From Bacillus cabrialesii (GTDB taxonomy: Bacteria > Bacillota > Bacilli > Bacillales > Bacillaceae), in NCBI RefSeq assembly GCF_004124315.2, contig NZ_CP096889.1, positions 3,021,001-3,085,000 of the forward strand: a DNA stretch of 64,000 nt, given 5' to 3'. A program made the position numbers and the translations under genes. The notes under the pieces are model-generated. The model saw only the letters and a list, made by a program, of their open reading frames with translations. It had not been told where the DNA came from and ran no database searches. Positions within the stretch are counted from its first letter, which is position 1. Each line of letters opens with the position of its first letter. Below are positions 18,365 through 27,250 of this stretch, one piece after another.

Positions 18365-19567
18365 TTATTCTCCTAACGCTTCTTTACGCAGCTGCTCTGC
18401 TTTGTCTGTGCGTTCCCACGGAAGATCAACATCGTGGCGTCCAAAGTGGCCGTACGCAGCAGTTTGTTTGTAGATCGGACGGCGTAAATCAAGCATTTTG
18501 ATAATGCCGGCAGGTCGTAAATCAAAGTTATTGCGGACAACTTCAATCAGTTTTTCCTCAGAAGCTTTTCCGGAACCGAATGTGTTGATTGAAATTGACA
18601 CAGGCTGTGCAACACCGATCGCGTAGGCAAGCTGTACTTCGCAAGAATCTGCAAGCTCAGCCGCAACGATGTTTTTCGCAACGTATCTTGCTGCATACGC
18701 CGCGGAACGGTCTACCTTCGTCGCATCCTTACCTGAGAACGCGCCTCCGCCGTGGCGTGCATAGCCGCCGTACGTATCAACGATGATCTTGCGTCCTGTA
18801 AGTCCCGCATCTCCTTGAGGGCCTCCGATAACGAAACGTCCTGTAGGGTTGATGAAATATTTTGTTTCTTCATCAATCAGCTCTTCAGGAACAACCGGAT
18901 TGATCACATGTTCTTTAATGTTGCGCTGGATTTGCTCAAGCGTAATTTCAGGGTGGTGCTGAGTTGAAATAACAATCGCGTCGATGCGGACAGGCTTGTT
19001 ATTTTCATCGTACTCAACCGTTACCTGTGTTTTGCCGTCAGGGCGAAGGTACGGAAGAATATCTTCTTTACGGACTTCACTCAGGCGGCGGGCCAATTTA
19101 TGAGCTAGTGAAATTGGAAGAGGCATAAGCTCTTTCGTTTCATTGCACGCGTAACCGAACATTAAACCTTGGTCACCCGCTCCGATCGCTTCAATTTCTT
19201 CGTCGCTCATTGTGCCTTCACGGGCTTCAAGCGCTTGGTCTACACCCATCGCGATATCGGCAGACTGCTCGTCAATTGATGTTAAAACCGCACAAGTTTC
19301 CGCATCAAATCCGTATTTTGCACGTGTGTATCCGATTTCTTTAATGGTTTGGCGAACCGTTTTCGGAATGTCAACATACGTAGATGTTGTGATCTCTCCG
19401 CTGACAAGAACCAAACCAGTTGTCACAGATGTTTCACAAGCAACACGCGCGTTAGGGTCTTTCTTTAAAATTTCATCTAAAATGCTGTCAGAAATCTGGT
19501 CACAGATTTTATCCGGATGCCCCTCCGTAACAGATTCTGATGTAAATAAACGACGATTTTTACTCAT
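18365..19567 (-). CDS. metK: MetK, S-adenosylmethionine synthetase
   Basis: 400-residue SAM synthetase, forming SAM from Met and ATP. Landmarks: FTSESVTEGHPDK at the N-terminus, GAGDQGLMFGYA (about 118-129) and GGGAFSGKDATKVDRS (about 260-275). The ATG at 19567 gives MSKNRRLF; upstream codons in the same frame lie in the riboswitch leader. Controlled by the SAM-I riboswitch at 19681-19875, giving product feedback. Confidence 0.97.
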   Translation of the reverse strand: MSKNRRLFTSESVTEGHPDKICDQISDSILDEILKKDPNARVACETSVTTGLVLVSGEITTSTYVDIPKTVRQTIKEIGYTRAKYGFDAETCAVLTSIDEQSADIAMGVDQALEAREGTMSDEEIEAIGAGDQGLMFGYACNETKELMPLPISLAHKLARRLSEVRKEDILPYLRPDGKTQVTVEYDENNKPVRIDAIVISTQHHPEITLEQIQRNIKEHVINPVVPEELIDEETKYFINPTGRFVIGGPQGDAGLTGRKIIVDTYGGYARHGGGAFSGKDATKVDRSAAYAARYVAKNIVAAELADSCEVQLAYAIGVAQPVSISINTFGSGKASEEKLIEVVRNNFDLRPAGIIKMLDLRRPIYKQTAAYGHFGRHDVDLPWERTDKAEQLRKEALGE

Positions 19568-19680
19568 GATTTGCTTCCTCCTGCACAAGGCCTCCCGAAA
19601 GACCTTGTATATATGATACGGAACTCGCTCCCTCTTATACAATGTAACGTTATATTAGAGAATGTTAATTGGCATATTTA

Positions 19681-19875
19681 TGAAATAAAAAAACCTTTTC
19701 CATCGAGGAAAGGGTTTGGTCTTTGTGCCTTTCACTCTTATCGCTCAAGGAATCATACAACCTTGCAACAGGTTAGCACCTTGGTTGTCTCACACAGTTG
19801 AACATAATAAATAACAGAGAAACCGGTTGCTGGGCTTCATAGGGCCTGTCCCTCCGCCAGCTCGGGATAAGAGTA
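19681..19875 (-). promoter_or_regulatory. SAM-I (S-box) riboswitch with terminator, metK leader
   Basis: On the minus strand the P1 helix pairs CTCTTATC (19866-19873) with GATAAGAG (19735-19742). In between are the conserved S-box blocks, including GAGGGA, GGCCC...GAAGCCC and CAGCAACC near the 5' part and AAGGTGCTAACC further on. It is followed by the expression platform, a terminator with stem AAACC(C)TTTCC paired across a short loop and a long T-run (19683-19715). High SAM should promote termination before metK. Confidence 0.96.
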
Positions 19876-19890
19876 TCCGCTCAATGAAAT

Positions 19891-19920
19891 ATCTTATCGT
19901 AAAAGGGTTTGCAATGTCAA
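19891..19920 (-). promoter_or_regulatory. metK sigma-A promoter
   Basis: Perfect -35 TTGACA (19915-19920), 18-bp spacer, -10 TAAGAT (19891-19896), placed about 15 bp before the riboswitch P1 helix on the minus strand. Confidence 0.8.
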
Positions 19921-19989
19921 TATGATTCAGAAGAAATAGGCACCTTATATCAAGGGAAAACATTGGAAAACGCACACACAAAAAATGAT

Positions 19990-20025
19990 AAATAGTATAG
20001 ACTATTTCAAAATATATGTTATACT
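19990..20025 (+). promoter_or_regulatory. pckA promoter with CcpN-type operator
   Basis: -35 TAGACT (19998-20003), 16-bp spacer, -10 TATACT (20020-20025). TATGTTATACT at 20015-20025 fits the published CcpN consensus TRTGHYATAYW exactly and covers the -10. A separate inverted repeat AAATAGT-ATAG-ACTATTT (19990-20007) covers the -35. CcpN is the known repressor of gluconeogenic pckA on glycolytic carbon. Confidence 0.8.
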
Positions 20026-20071
20026 AATTCACAATTAGCAAAACACAAAAAACGATAAAGGAAGGTTTCAT

Positions 20072-21655
20072 ATGAACTCAGTTGATTTGACCGCTGATTT
20101 ACAAGCCTTATTAACAAGCCCAAATGTGCGTCATAATTTATCAGCAGCACAGCTTACAGAAAAAGTACTATCCCGGAACGAAGGCATTTTAACATCCACG
20201 GGTGCTGTTCGGGCGACGACGGGCGCTTATACAGGACGTTCACCTAAAGACAAATTTATCGTGGAGGAAGAAGGCACGAAAAATAAGATCGATTGGGGTA
20301 CGGTGAATCAGCCGATTTCAGAAGAAGCGTTTGAACGGCTGTACACGAAGGTTGTCAGCTACCTGAAACAGCGAGATGAGCTGTTTGTTTTCGAAGGATT
20401 TGCCGGAGCAGATGAAAAATACAGGCTGCCGATCACCGTCGTAAATGAGTTCGCCTGGCACAATTTATTCGCCAGACAGCTGTTTATCCGCCCGGAAGGC
20501 AATGATAAGAAAACAGTTGAACAGCCGTTTACCATTCTTTCTGCTCCGCATTTCAAAGCGGATCCAAAAACAGACGGCACACATTCCGAAACGTTTATTA
20601 TTGTCTCCTTCGAAAAGCGGACGATTTTAATCGGCGGAACCGAATATGCCGGAGAAATGAAGAAATCCATTTTCTCCATTATGAATTTCCTGCTCCCTGA
20701 AAGAGACATTCTATCCATGCACTGCTCCGCCAATGTCGGTGAAAAAGGCGATGTCGCCCTTTTCTTCGGACTGTCTGGAACAGGCAAAACCACCCTGTCA
20801 GCCGATGCTGACCGCAAGCTGATCGGCGACGATGAACACGGCTGGTCTGACACAGGCGTCTTTAATATTGAAGGTGGATGCTACGCCAAGTGCATTCATT
20901 TAAGCGAAGAAAAGGAGCCTCAGATCTTTAATGCGATTCGCTTCGGGTCTGTTCTCGAAAATGTTGTTGTTGATGAAGATACACGTGAAGCCAATTACGA
21001 TGATTCCTTCTACACTGAAAACACGCGGGCGGCTTACCCGATTCATATGATTGACAACATTGTGACTCCAAGCATTGCAGGCCACCCGTCAGCCATTGTA
21101 TTTTTGACGGCTGATGCATTCGGAGTCCTGCCGCCGATCAGCAAATTGACGAAGGAGCAGGCGATGTACCATTTCTTGAGCGGTTATACGAGCAAGCTAG
21201 CCGGAACCGAACGCGGTGTGACGTCTCCTGAGACGACGTTCTCCACATGCTTCGGCTCACCGTTTTTGCCGCTTCCTGCTCACGTCTATGCTGAAATGCT
21301 CGGCAAAAAGATTGATGAACACGGCGCAGAGGTTTTCTTGGTCAATACCGGCTGGACCGGCGGCGGCTACGGCACAGGCGAACGCATGAAGCTTTCTTAC
21401 ACAAGAGCGATGGTCAAAGCTGCGATTGAAGGCAAATTAGAGGATGCAGAAATGATGACTGATGATATTTTCGGCCTGCACATTCCAATTCACGTACCTG
21501 GCGTTCCTGATCATATTCTTCAGCCGGAAAACACGTGGAACAACAAGGAAGAATACAGAGAAAAAGCTGTCTACCTCGCAAATGAATTCAAAGAGAATTT
21601 TAAAAAGTTCGCACATACAGATGCCATTGCACAGGCAGGCGGCCCTCTCGTTTAA
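20072..21655 (+). CDS. pckA: PckA, ATP-dependent phosphoenolpyruvate carboxykinase
   Basis: 527-residue gluconeogenic enzyme converting oxaloacetate and ATP to PEP, ADP and CO2. Kinase-1a P-loop GLSGTGKTTLS lies near residues 233-243, kinase-2 region LIGDDEHGW follows, and the substrate Arg is in TGRSPKDKF near residue 54. The ATG at 20072 has AAGGAAGG upstream. Monocistronic, with its own promoter/operator and terminator; divergent to metK. Confidence 0.97.
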   Translation: MNSVDLTADLQALLTSPNVRHNLSAAQLTEKVLSRNEGILTSTGAVRATTGAYTGRSPKDKFIVEEEGTKNKIDWGTVNQPISEEAFERLYTKVVSYLKQRDELFVFEGFAGADEKYRLPITVVNEFAWHNLFARQLFIRPEGNDKKTVEQPFTILSAPHFKADPKTDGTHSETFIIVSFEKRTILIGGTEYAGEMKKSIFSIMNFLLPERDILSMHCSANVGEKGDVALFFGLSGTGKTTLSADADRKLIGDDEHGWSDTGVFNIEGGCYAKCIHLSEEKEPQIFNAIRFGSVLENVVVDEDTREANYDDSFYTENTRAAYPIHMIDNIVTPSIAGHPSAIVFLTADAFGVLPPISKLTKEQAMYHFLSGYTSKLAGTERGVTSPETTFSTCFGSPFLPLPAHVYAEMLGKKIDEHGAEVFLVNTGWTGGGYGTGERMKLSYTRAMVKAAIEGKLEDAEMMTDDIFGLHIPIHVPGVPDHILQPENTWNNKEEYREKAVYLANEFKENFKKFAHTDAIAQAGGPLV

Positions 21656-21662
21656 AAAGCAA

Positions 21663-21690
21663 AAGCCAAGAGCAGTTACGCTCTTGGCTT
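21663..21690. terminator. Bidirectional terminator between pckA and ytmB
   Basis: 11-bp stem AAGCCAAGAGC and complement, 6-nt loop; T-rich tails on both sides. Confidence 0.9.
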
Positions 21691-21693
21691 GTT

Positions 21694-21936
21694 TTAATTG
21701 ACAGAATGCAGAGAAGTCAGCTTGTACGTAATGATGGTCCGGCCGTCTTCCCATTGAAGCTTCTGCACTTCAGCTGTGCCCGACTTTTCGCCAAACTTTG
21801 TTTTACGCACATCCATCGGAATCTCCATCGGATACACACGGTATCCGTCTTTCTCTAACGTGAATATATTTTCATCTATGCGAACTTCGTTTCCTTTTGT
21901 CACAATCAGTGTATTAAATTCAACAGGCATTCCCAA
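21694..21936 (-). CDS. ytmB: YtmB, DUF2584-type protein of unknown function
   Basis: About 80 residues from the TTG at 21936 (MGMPVEFNTLIVTKGNEVRI...), preceded by AAAGGGGA 7-8 nt upstream. The frame is open to an ATG at 22005 inside ytmA, and an ATG at 21972 is another candidate, so the start is uncertain. Small beta-rich, soluble protein without catalytic motif. It follows ytmA closely and is probably co-transcribed with it. Confidence 0.8.
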   Translation of the reverse strand: MGMPVEFNTLIVTKGNEVRIDENIFTLEKDGYRVYPMEIPMDVRKTKFGEKSGTAEVQKLQWEDGRTIITYKLTSLHSVN

Positions 21937-21986
21937 AGTGAGATCCCCTTTCGTCTCTTTTTTCTTTATCATACCATATTTCACCG

Positions 21987-22760
21987 TCAGCGGTTCTTCA
22001 TCCATTGTGTGAGCTGCCGCACGATACGCCGGTTTTCTTTTGGTGGAAAATAATGTGTGAATTTACTGTAGTACCACGTCTCCACCGGCTTATGCAGCTG
22101 CTTGAGCTTCTCTTCAAATAAATAGGAATGCTGAATCGAAACGTTTTGGTCTTTTTCTCCATGGATTAACAGCACGGGTGCCTGAATTTTGTCTACTTGG
22201 TCAAACGGCGTTCTCCATTTGTATTCCTCAGGAACCTTTTTCGGTGTTCCGCCAATGACTCTTTTCATCATGCGCCGCAAATCCTGCCGCTCTTCATATG
22301 TAAGGATCATATCGCTGACGCCTCCCCAGGAAACGAATGAAGCCGCATGCCGCCCCATTTCAATCGCAGTGAGCATTCCCATAATTCCGCCGCGGGAAAA
22401 GCCAAAGATATGGATTCTGTCCTTCTTGACATTTGGATGCCGCTGAAGCAGGCGAAAAGCGGAAAAAGCATCCTCCCTGTCTTCTCCGGCAAAATCCTCG
22501 TTGCCCTCCCCTCCTTGATTTCCTCTGTAGAAAGGAGCAAACACAACAAACCCTTGGGATGCAAACTGGATAATCCGGCCCGGGCGAACCATGCCCACGC
22601 TTTTAATCCCGCCGCGCAAATATAAAAAACCGTCATATTGTCCCGGTGCCGCCGGCTCAGCCAGAAGCCCCTTTACCCGCAAGCCATTTGAAAGATAGCA
22701 GATCGTATGCAGACGCACATGCTGGTTCGGCGACGGAAATCTTCTTTTCTCAACAATCAA
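21987..22760 (-). CDS. ytmA: YtmA, prolyl-oligopeptidase-like alpha/beta hydrolase
   Basis: 257-residue soluble serine hydrolase. Nucleophile Ser122 in GFSRGG; the Asp is in VLLIHGEKDQNV and the His in THYF near the C-terminus. The N-terminal beta-propeller of true prolyl oligopeptidases is absent, so it is a stand-alone catalytic domain (S9 type, PF00326). The actual substrate, peptide or ester, is unknown. AAGGAGGGGC precedes the ATG. First gene of ytmA-ytmB. Confidence 0.9.
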   Translation of the reverse strand: MIVEKRRFPSPNQHVRLHTICYLSNGLRVKGLLAEPAAPGQYDGFLYLRGGIKSVGMVRPGRIIQFASQGFVVFAPFYRGNQGGEGNEDFAGEDREDAFSAFRLLQRHPNVKKDRIHIFGFSRGGIMGMLTAIEMGRHAASFVSWGGVSDMILTYEERQDLRRMMKRVIGGTPKKVPEEYKWRTPFDQVDKIQAPVLLIHGEKDQNVSIQHSYLFEEKLKQLHKPVETWYYSKFTHYFPPKENRRIVRQLTQWMKNR

Positions 22761-22827
22761 AACAGCCCCTCCTTTTTCTTTATGCTTTCCTTACTCCAAA
22801 ATTACATCCGGAGATCCTGATTAGGCA

Positions 22828-22856
22828 TTCACACATTTTTATACCCATCATACGAT
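22828..22856 (+). promoter_or_regulatory. ytlA promoter
   Basis: -35 TTCACA (22828-22833), 17-bp spacer and -10 TACGAT (22851-22856), about 50 bp before the ytlA start. Confidence 0.6.
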
Positions 22857-22908
22857 ATGTAAAGCAAAAAAGGATATCAACTTGATGCTAAATAAGGAGG
22901 TTGTCTAT

Positions 22909-23913
22909 GTGAACAAATGGTTAAGGCTGGGCTGCGCCTGTGTCGGCAGCATCTTTCTGATGATCGCCCTGGCGGCTTGCAAACAGGAAGAAACACTCAC
23001 CAAAGTCAAAGTAGCTGAAGTGACCCATTCGATTTTTTACGCGCCTTTATATGTTGCCGAGTCTAAAGGATTTTTCAAGGAAGAAGGGCTTGATGTCGAT
23101 GTAAATACAACATGGGGCGGCGACAAAACGATGACATCGCTTCTCTCAAACGGTTCAGATATCGCGCTTGTCGGGTCAGAAACGTCTATTTATGTCGAAG
23201 CACAAGGGGCGAAGGACCCCGTCATTAATTTCGCCCAGCTGACGCAGACAGACGGAACGTTTCTTGTCGCAAGAGAAGATATCGAACACTTCGACTGGAA
23301 CCTATTAGAAGGAAAAACATTTCTCGGCCAGAGAAAAGGCGGCATGCCGCAAATGGTTGGCGAGTATGTGCTGAACAAGCATAAGATTGACCCGCATAAA
23401 GATGTTGACCTAATCCAGAACATAGACTTCGCCAATATCGCCAATGCATTTGCTTCTGGAACCGGCGACTATGTACAGCTCTTTGAGCCGCAAGCTTCCC
23501 TCTTTGAGAAAAAAGGCATCGGACATATCGTGGCTTCGTTCGGAGAAGAATCAGGCGAGGTTCCTTATACGACTTTTATGGCAAAACAAAGCTATCTGAA
23601 GAAACATGAAGACACAGCCGTCAAGTTTACAAAAGCCATTTATAAGGCGCAGCAGTGGGTGGAAAATCACTCGGCGAAGGACATCACAGACGTCATTAAA
23701 GATGAATTTGATGATACCGACCCAGAAGTCATCGAGACATCAATCGAGCGCTATAAAAAGCAGCATTCGTATTCGCCAGACCCTCTCCTCAACGAAAAAG
23801 AATGGGAGCTGCTCCAAACGATTATGGATCAATCCGGAGAACTGCCGAAGCACATTCCATACAATAAGCTTGTAAATAAACAAATTGCCGAAAAAGTCAC
23901 CTCGGAAAAATAG
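22909..23913 (+). CDS. ytlA: YtlA, lipoprotein substrate-binding component of ABC importer
   Basis: 334-residue solute-binding lipoprotein. The signal peptide ends in the lipobox LAAC with Cys24. The mature part is of the SsuA/ThiY/NMT1 type (EVTHSIFYAPLYVAESKGFFKEEGLDV), which binds sulfonates, nitrate or thiamine-pyrimidine precursors. GTG start at 22909 with AAGGAGG 8 nt upstream. First gene of ytlACD. The ligand is not known. Confidence 0.9.
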   Translation: MNKWLRLGCACVGSIFLMIALAACKQEETLTKVKVAEVTHSIFYAPLYVAESKGFFKEEGLDVDVNTTWGGDKTMTSLLSNGSDIALVGSETSIYVEAQGAKDPVINFAQLTQTDGTFLVAREDIEHFDWNLLEGKTFLGQRKGGMPQMVGEYVLNKHKIDPHKDVDLIQNIDFANIANAFASGTGDYVQLFEPQASLFEKKGIGHIVASFGEESGEVPYTTFMAKQSYLKKHEDTAVKFTKAIYKAQQWVENHSAKDITDVIKDEFDDTDPEVIETSIERYKKQHSYSPDPLLNEKEWELLQTIMDQSGELPKHIPYNKLVNKQIAEKVTSEK

Positions 23914-23925
23914 GAGGCGCCATCT

Positions 23926-24708
23926 ATGTCTTTCTTACATGTCGACCATGTAACCCATACTTATTTTTCTGTTAAAGAAAAAACGACGGCCGTGCGGGAT
24001 ATTCATTTCGATGCCGAAAAAGGCGATTTCATTTCATTTCTAGGCCCAAGCGGCTGCGGAAAAACAACACTGCTTTCCATTATTGCCGGGCTGATTGAGC
24101 CATCGGAAGGCAGAGTTCTGATTGATGGCCGTGAACCGAATCAAAAAGAACATAACATCGGCTACATGCTTCAGCAGGATTACTTATTTCCCTGGAAATC
24201 TATCGAGGAAAATGTGCTTCTCGGATTAAAAATCGCCGACACGCTGACAGAAGAAAGCAAGGCCGCTGCACTCGGTCTATTGCCGGAGTTCGGCCTTATA
24301 GATGTGGAGAAAAAATACCCGAAAGAGCTGTCAGGCGGAATGCGCCAGCGGGCCGCGCTTGCAAGAACTCTAGCGCCAGATCCAAGTCTGCTTTTGCTGG
24401 ATGAGCCATTTTCCGCGCTTGATTTTCAGACAAAGCTGTCATTGGAAAACCTGGTATTCCGCACATTAAAGGAGTATCAAAAAACAGCAGTGCTTGTCAC
24501 TCATGATATTGGGGAAGCGATAGCGATGAGCGATACGATCTTTTTATTTTCAAACCAGCCGGGCACCATCCATCAGATTTTCACCATTCCTAAAGAATTG
24601 TCCGCCATGATGCCTTTTGACGCCCGCCAGGAGCCATCCTTCCAGACGCTGTTTCAAACGATATGGAAGGAGTTGAATTCTCTTGAGAAACAGCAAAGAA
24701 ACCATTGA
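23926..24708 (+). CDS. ytlC: YtlC, ABC importer ATPase
   Basis: 260-residue ATPase of the SsuB/TauB/ThiZ group. Walker A GPSGCGKTT (about 41-49), Q-loop MLQQDYLFPWKSIEEN (the PW typical of this group), signature LSGGMRQR, Walker B LLLLDEPFSALD, H-loop THDIGEA. The end overlaps the start of ytlD by 26 bp, indicating coupling. Confidence 0.93.
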   Translation: MSFLHVDHVTHTYFSVKEKTTAVRDIHFDAEKGDFISFLGPSGCGKTTLLSIIAGLIEPSEGRVLIDGREPNQKEHNIGYMLQQDYLFPWKSIEENVLLGLKIADTLTEESKAAALGLLPEFGLIDVEKKYPKELSGGMRQRAALARTLAPDPSLLLLDEPFSALDFQTKLSLENLVFRTLKEYQKTAVLVTHDIGEAIAMSDTIFLFSNQPGTIHQIFTIPKELSAMMPFDARQEPSFQTLFQTIWKELNSLEKQQRNH

Positions 24709-25495
24709 TCTGCTTCACGAGCAATATCAATTCAAACAGAAAAAGGAAAAATGGAATGTCCATTCTTTCCAGATTGCCATATTTATCCTCTTTTTCTCAG
24801 GTTGGGAAATGTCCAGCAGGCTCGGGTGGATTGATCCGCTGATCTTCAGTTCTCCGTCATCCGTATGGCGTTTATTGCTGGAGAAACTGAGTGACGGGTC
24901 TTTACTGTCACATATCGGCGTCACTTTATTTGAAACGGTGCTTGGCTTTTTGCTTGGGACGTTTATGGGCACATGTCTCGCTGCTTTGTTATGGTGGTCC
25001 AATAGGCTTGCCAGGGTTTTAGATCCGTATCTCGTTATTTTGAATGCAATGCCGAAAGTGGCACTGGGCCCGATCCTGATTGTCGCGCTCGGCCCTAGTT
25101 TTATCAGCATTATTGCAATGGGGGCCATCATCAGCGTCATTATCACAACCATCGTTGTGTACACCGCCTTTCAGGAGGTTGACGAAAACTATATAAAAGT
25201 AATGAAAACATTCGGCGCCAAAAAATGGGTCATTTTTAAAGAAGTGATTCTGCCCGCATCCTCCCCCGCTATCATTTCAACACTGAAAGTAAACGTCGGG
25301 TTATCATGGGTTGGCGTCATTGTAGGGGAATTCCTTGTCTCTAAGGTCGGATTAGGATATATGATTATTTACGGTTTCCAAGTCTTCAATTTTACGCTCG
25401 TCTTCTTAAGCCTGCTGATCATCGCCATATTCGCCACTCTGATGTATCAGGGCGTCGAGCTGCTAGAAAAGAAATGGACGAAGGGCAGGACATAA
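24683..25495 (+). CDS. ytlD: YtlD, ABC importer permease
   Basis: 270-residue inner-membrane permease with about six helices and the EAA-loop region VDENYIKVMKTFGAKKWVIFKEVILPASSP (shown here in part: FGAKKWVIFKEVILPAS). Typical BPD_transp_1 partner of YtlC. TTG start at 24683 with AAGGAG 9-10 nt upstream. The last gene of ytlACD, followed directly by a strong terminator. Confidence 0.92.
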   Translation: MRNSKETIDLLHEQYQFKQKKEKWNVHSFQIAIFILFFSGWEMSSRLGWIDPLIFSSPSSVWRLLLEKLSDGSLLSHIGVTLFETVLGFLLGTFMGTCLAALLWWSNRLARVLDPYLVILNAMPKVALGPILIVALGPSFISIIAMGAIISVIITTIVVYTAFQEVDENYIKVMKTFGAKKWVIFKEVILPASSPAIISTLKVNVGLSWVGVIVGEFLVSKVGLGYMIIYGFQVFNFTLVFLSLLIIAIFATLMYQGVELLEKKWTKGRT

Positions 25496-25522
25496 AAAAC
25501 CCGGCACATGTGCCGGGTTTTT
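25495..25522. terminator. Bidirectional terminator between ytlD and ytkD
   Basis: Perfect 28-bp palindrome centred on ACATGT with A/T flanks; abuts the stop codons of both convergent genes. Confidence 0.93.
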
Positions 25523-25998
25523 CATTCGATCCATCCAGATTCTTTTAGTTTTTTCAAACTGATCGGGAGAACGGAATCCTTCATAATAAAGCTGAATTTT
25601 TTATTGCGGGAAAGGTTTTCCGGAAGCTCATGAAACAAAACCGGGCCTTTCGTTTCGAAGTAATCAGCTTGCTTTTCAAGCTTTTCTATATCTGCAAAAT
25701 ATATATTTTTCACAATCACTTTTTCTTTACCGAGAACTTTATACTGTCCGAGGTACTTGAGGCTTTTCACTCTCGCACCCGTCTCTTCCTTTACTTCCCG
25801 GAGCGCCGCCTCTTCTGCGCACTCCATCGGCTCTACTTTCCCGCCCGGAAACTCATAGCCTCTGTCCTCATGTTCTGTTAGTAGCCATTTGCCGCCAAAA
25901 CGGCAAATCACCCAGACATGCTTCGGGCTGTCCGAGAAAGGCTGATCGTCAAAGGAAAGCTGAACAGTATTCTGATAATAATCTTTAAACTCGTACAT
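25522..25998 (-). CDS. ytkD: YtkD, Nudix hydrolase (MutT-type / RNA pyrophosphohydrolase)
   Basis: 158-residue Nudix protein. The complete Nudix box GGKVEPMECAEEAALREVKEETGA-type motif (G-x5-E-x7-REVKEETG, about residues 52-74) is intact. Reported activities in B. subtilis are hydrolysis of 8-oxo-dGTP and, as far as I recall, removal of 5' pyrophosphate from mRNA (BsRppH). GAGGG lies 7-8 nt before the ATG. Convergent to ytlD. Confidence 0.93.
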   Translation of the reverse strand: MYEFKDYYQNTVQLSFDDQPFSDSPKHVWVICRFGGKWLLTEHEDRGYEFPGGKVEPMECAEEAALREVKEETGARVKSLKYLGQYKVLGKEKVIVKNIYFADIEKLEKQADYFETKGPVLFHELPENLSRNKKFSFIMKDSVLPISLKKLKESGWIE

Positions 25999-26209
25999 GT
26001 TTATCCCTCAAATCCGTTCCTAGCTATCTTCCATACATCATACCACAGTTATGTTTCTTCGGAAGCCTTTTATCAAAAAATAAGGGAAACCCAGCACGCC
26101 GCCAAGGTCTAAGGCTTGCAGACCAGCTCGTACAGTTTTTTGCCGTGCCTTTTTCCAGAATGTGCGACTGACGCTCTGGGCTTTATTATGACCCGCGAAC
26201 AGGGAAAAG

Positions 26210-26614
26210 TTACGGTTTGCGCTTGAATTTATTTTTTAACGTTTCTAAAAGATCGACAAGCATCTGAGGCACCGGTATGCCGAGAGAGCTGGCTGTCACT
26301 ACGATTTGCACAGATTCATAAAGAATATAAAACATAATGGCCAAGTCACGTATTGACCCCTGTGTATTCAGCAGCTGATCAAAAAAGTGGCATACAGAGA
26401 TCAGAGCCAGCGTGACTAATTTTTTGACAAGCCGGGCAAATACCTTTTTAAACGCCAGTTTGTGAATAATCGTTTCCTTCAAGGTCGTACTGATAAATTC
26501 AATTGCCATAAGAGAAAGCAAAATCAGAAATGAATACTGAAAACCTCCAAAGAAAAAACCCGCTGCTGAAACGCTGACTGCTAAAAACGAAAAGATGCCA
26601 AAGTCTCTATCCAT
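26210..26614 (-). CDS. ytkC: YtkC, holin-like membrane protein
   Basis: 134-residue protein of the phage holin / toxin-secretion family (Holin_4, Cp-1/TcdE type). It has three to four hydrophobic segments (about 5-22, 25-45, 60-82, 90-112) and a basic tail KNKFKRKP. Holins form pores for export of wall hydrolases, but no intact amidase or lysin gene accompanies it here and no other phage genes are nearby. So it is either domesticated or a remnant; function unknown. Confidence 0.85.
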   Translation of the reverse strand: MDRDFGIFSFLAVSVSAAGFFFGGFQYSFLILLSLMAIEFISTTLKETIIHKLAFKKVFARLVKKLVTLALISVCHFFDQLLNTQGSIRDLAIMFYILYESVQIVVTASSLGIPVPQMLVDLLETLKNKFKRKP

Positions 26615-26735
26615 TTATCCCAACATCCTTTCACAGAAACGGCCTTACGATATTCTATGGAAAACAAGCCGAACGGATTGGATTTTTCAGAAAAATGGAC
26701 TGGTTGTCGCCTATTTTTTCGTCTGCAAAAAATCA

Positions 26736-26770
26736 AAAGCCGGACGTCTTTTATAAGACATCCGGCCTTT
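26736..26770 (-). terminator. Terminator after dps
   Basis: About 14-bp imperfect stem (AAAGCCGGA-GTCTT arms) with a short loop, followed by Ts on the minus strand. Confidence 0.85.
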
Positions 26771-26781
26771 CTTTTTTGGAT

Positions 26782-27219
26782 TTAACCCAGGTATGCTTTC
26801 AGCATCCAGTTGTGTTTTTCAATATTTTGATGGATCGCAAGAAGCATGTCCCCTGTTGTTTCATCACCGACTTCATCAGCTAAATCCATGCCGTTTTTCA
26901 GTTCTTCCGCGATGACTGTGAAATCATCATATACGCTTTGCACCATTTGCTCAGCCGTTTCATTTCCTGCCGCTTCTTTTACAGAAGCCGTTTCCAAGGA
27001 TTCCTTCATTGTCGCAATCGGTTTTCCATTCAGCGCCAAAAGACGTTCTGCTAAGTCATCAATATAAGTTGCCGTTTCGTTATACAGCTCCTCAAACTTT
27101 TCATGAAGAGTGAAGAAATCTTTCCCTTTCACATACCAGTGATAATTATGTAGTTTCACATACATGACTGTCCAGTTGGCTACTTGTTTGTTCACTGCTT
27201 GAATCAATTGTTCTGACAT
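26782..27219 (-). CDS. dps: Dps, DNA-protecting mini-ferritin
   Basis: 145-residue stress-induced Dps (general stress protein 20U) that stores iron and protects DNA from peroxide. Ferroxidase ligands at the subunit interface are His27, His39, Asp54 and Glu58. The ATG at 27219 gives MSEQLIQAVNKQ with AAGGAGG upstream; the open frame to 27351 is not coding. Driven by the SigB-type promoter at 27251-27276. Confidence 0.95.
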   Translation of the reverse strand: MSEQLIQAVNKQVANWTVMYVKLHNYHWYVKGKDFFTLHEKFEELYNETATYIDDLAERLLALNGKPIATMKESLETASVKEAAGNETAEQMVQSVYDDFTVIAEELKNGMDLADEVGDETTGDMLLAIHQNIEKHNWMLKAYLG

Positions 27220-27250
27220 GATTATCTTCCTCCTTGTTATATGACTATGT

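Noticed and set aside
26210..26614. Holin-like gene as sign of a prophage
   Set aside because: No integrase, capsid, tail or lysin genes and no attachment repeats nearby; neighbours are ordinary chromosomal genes.
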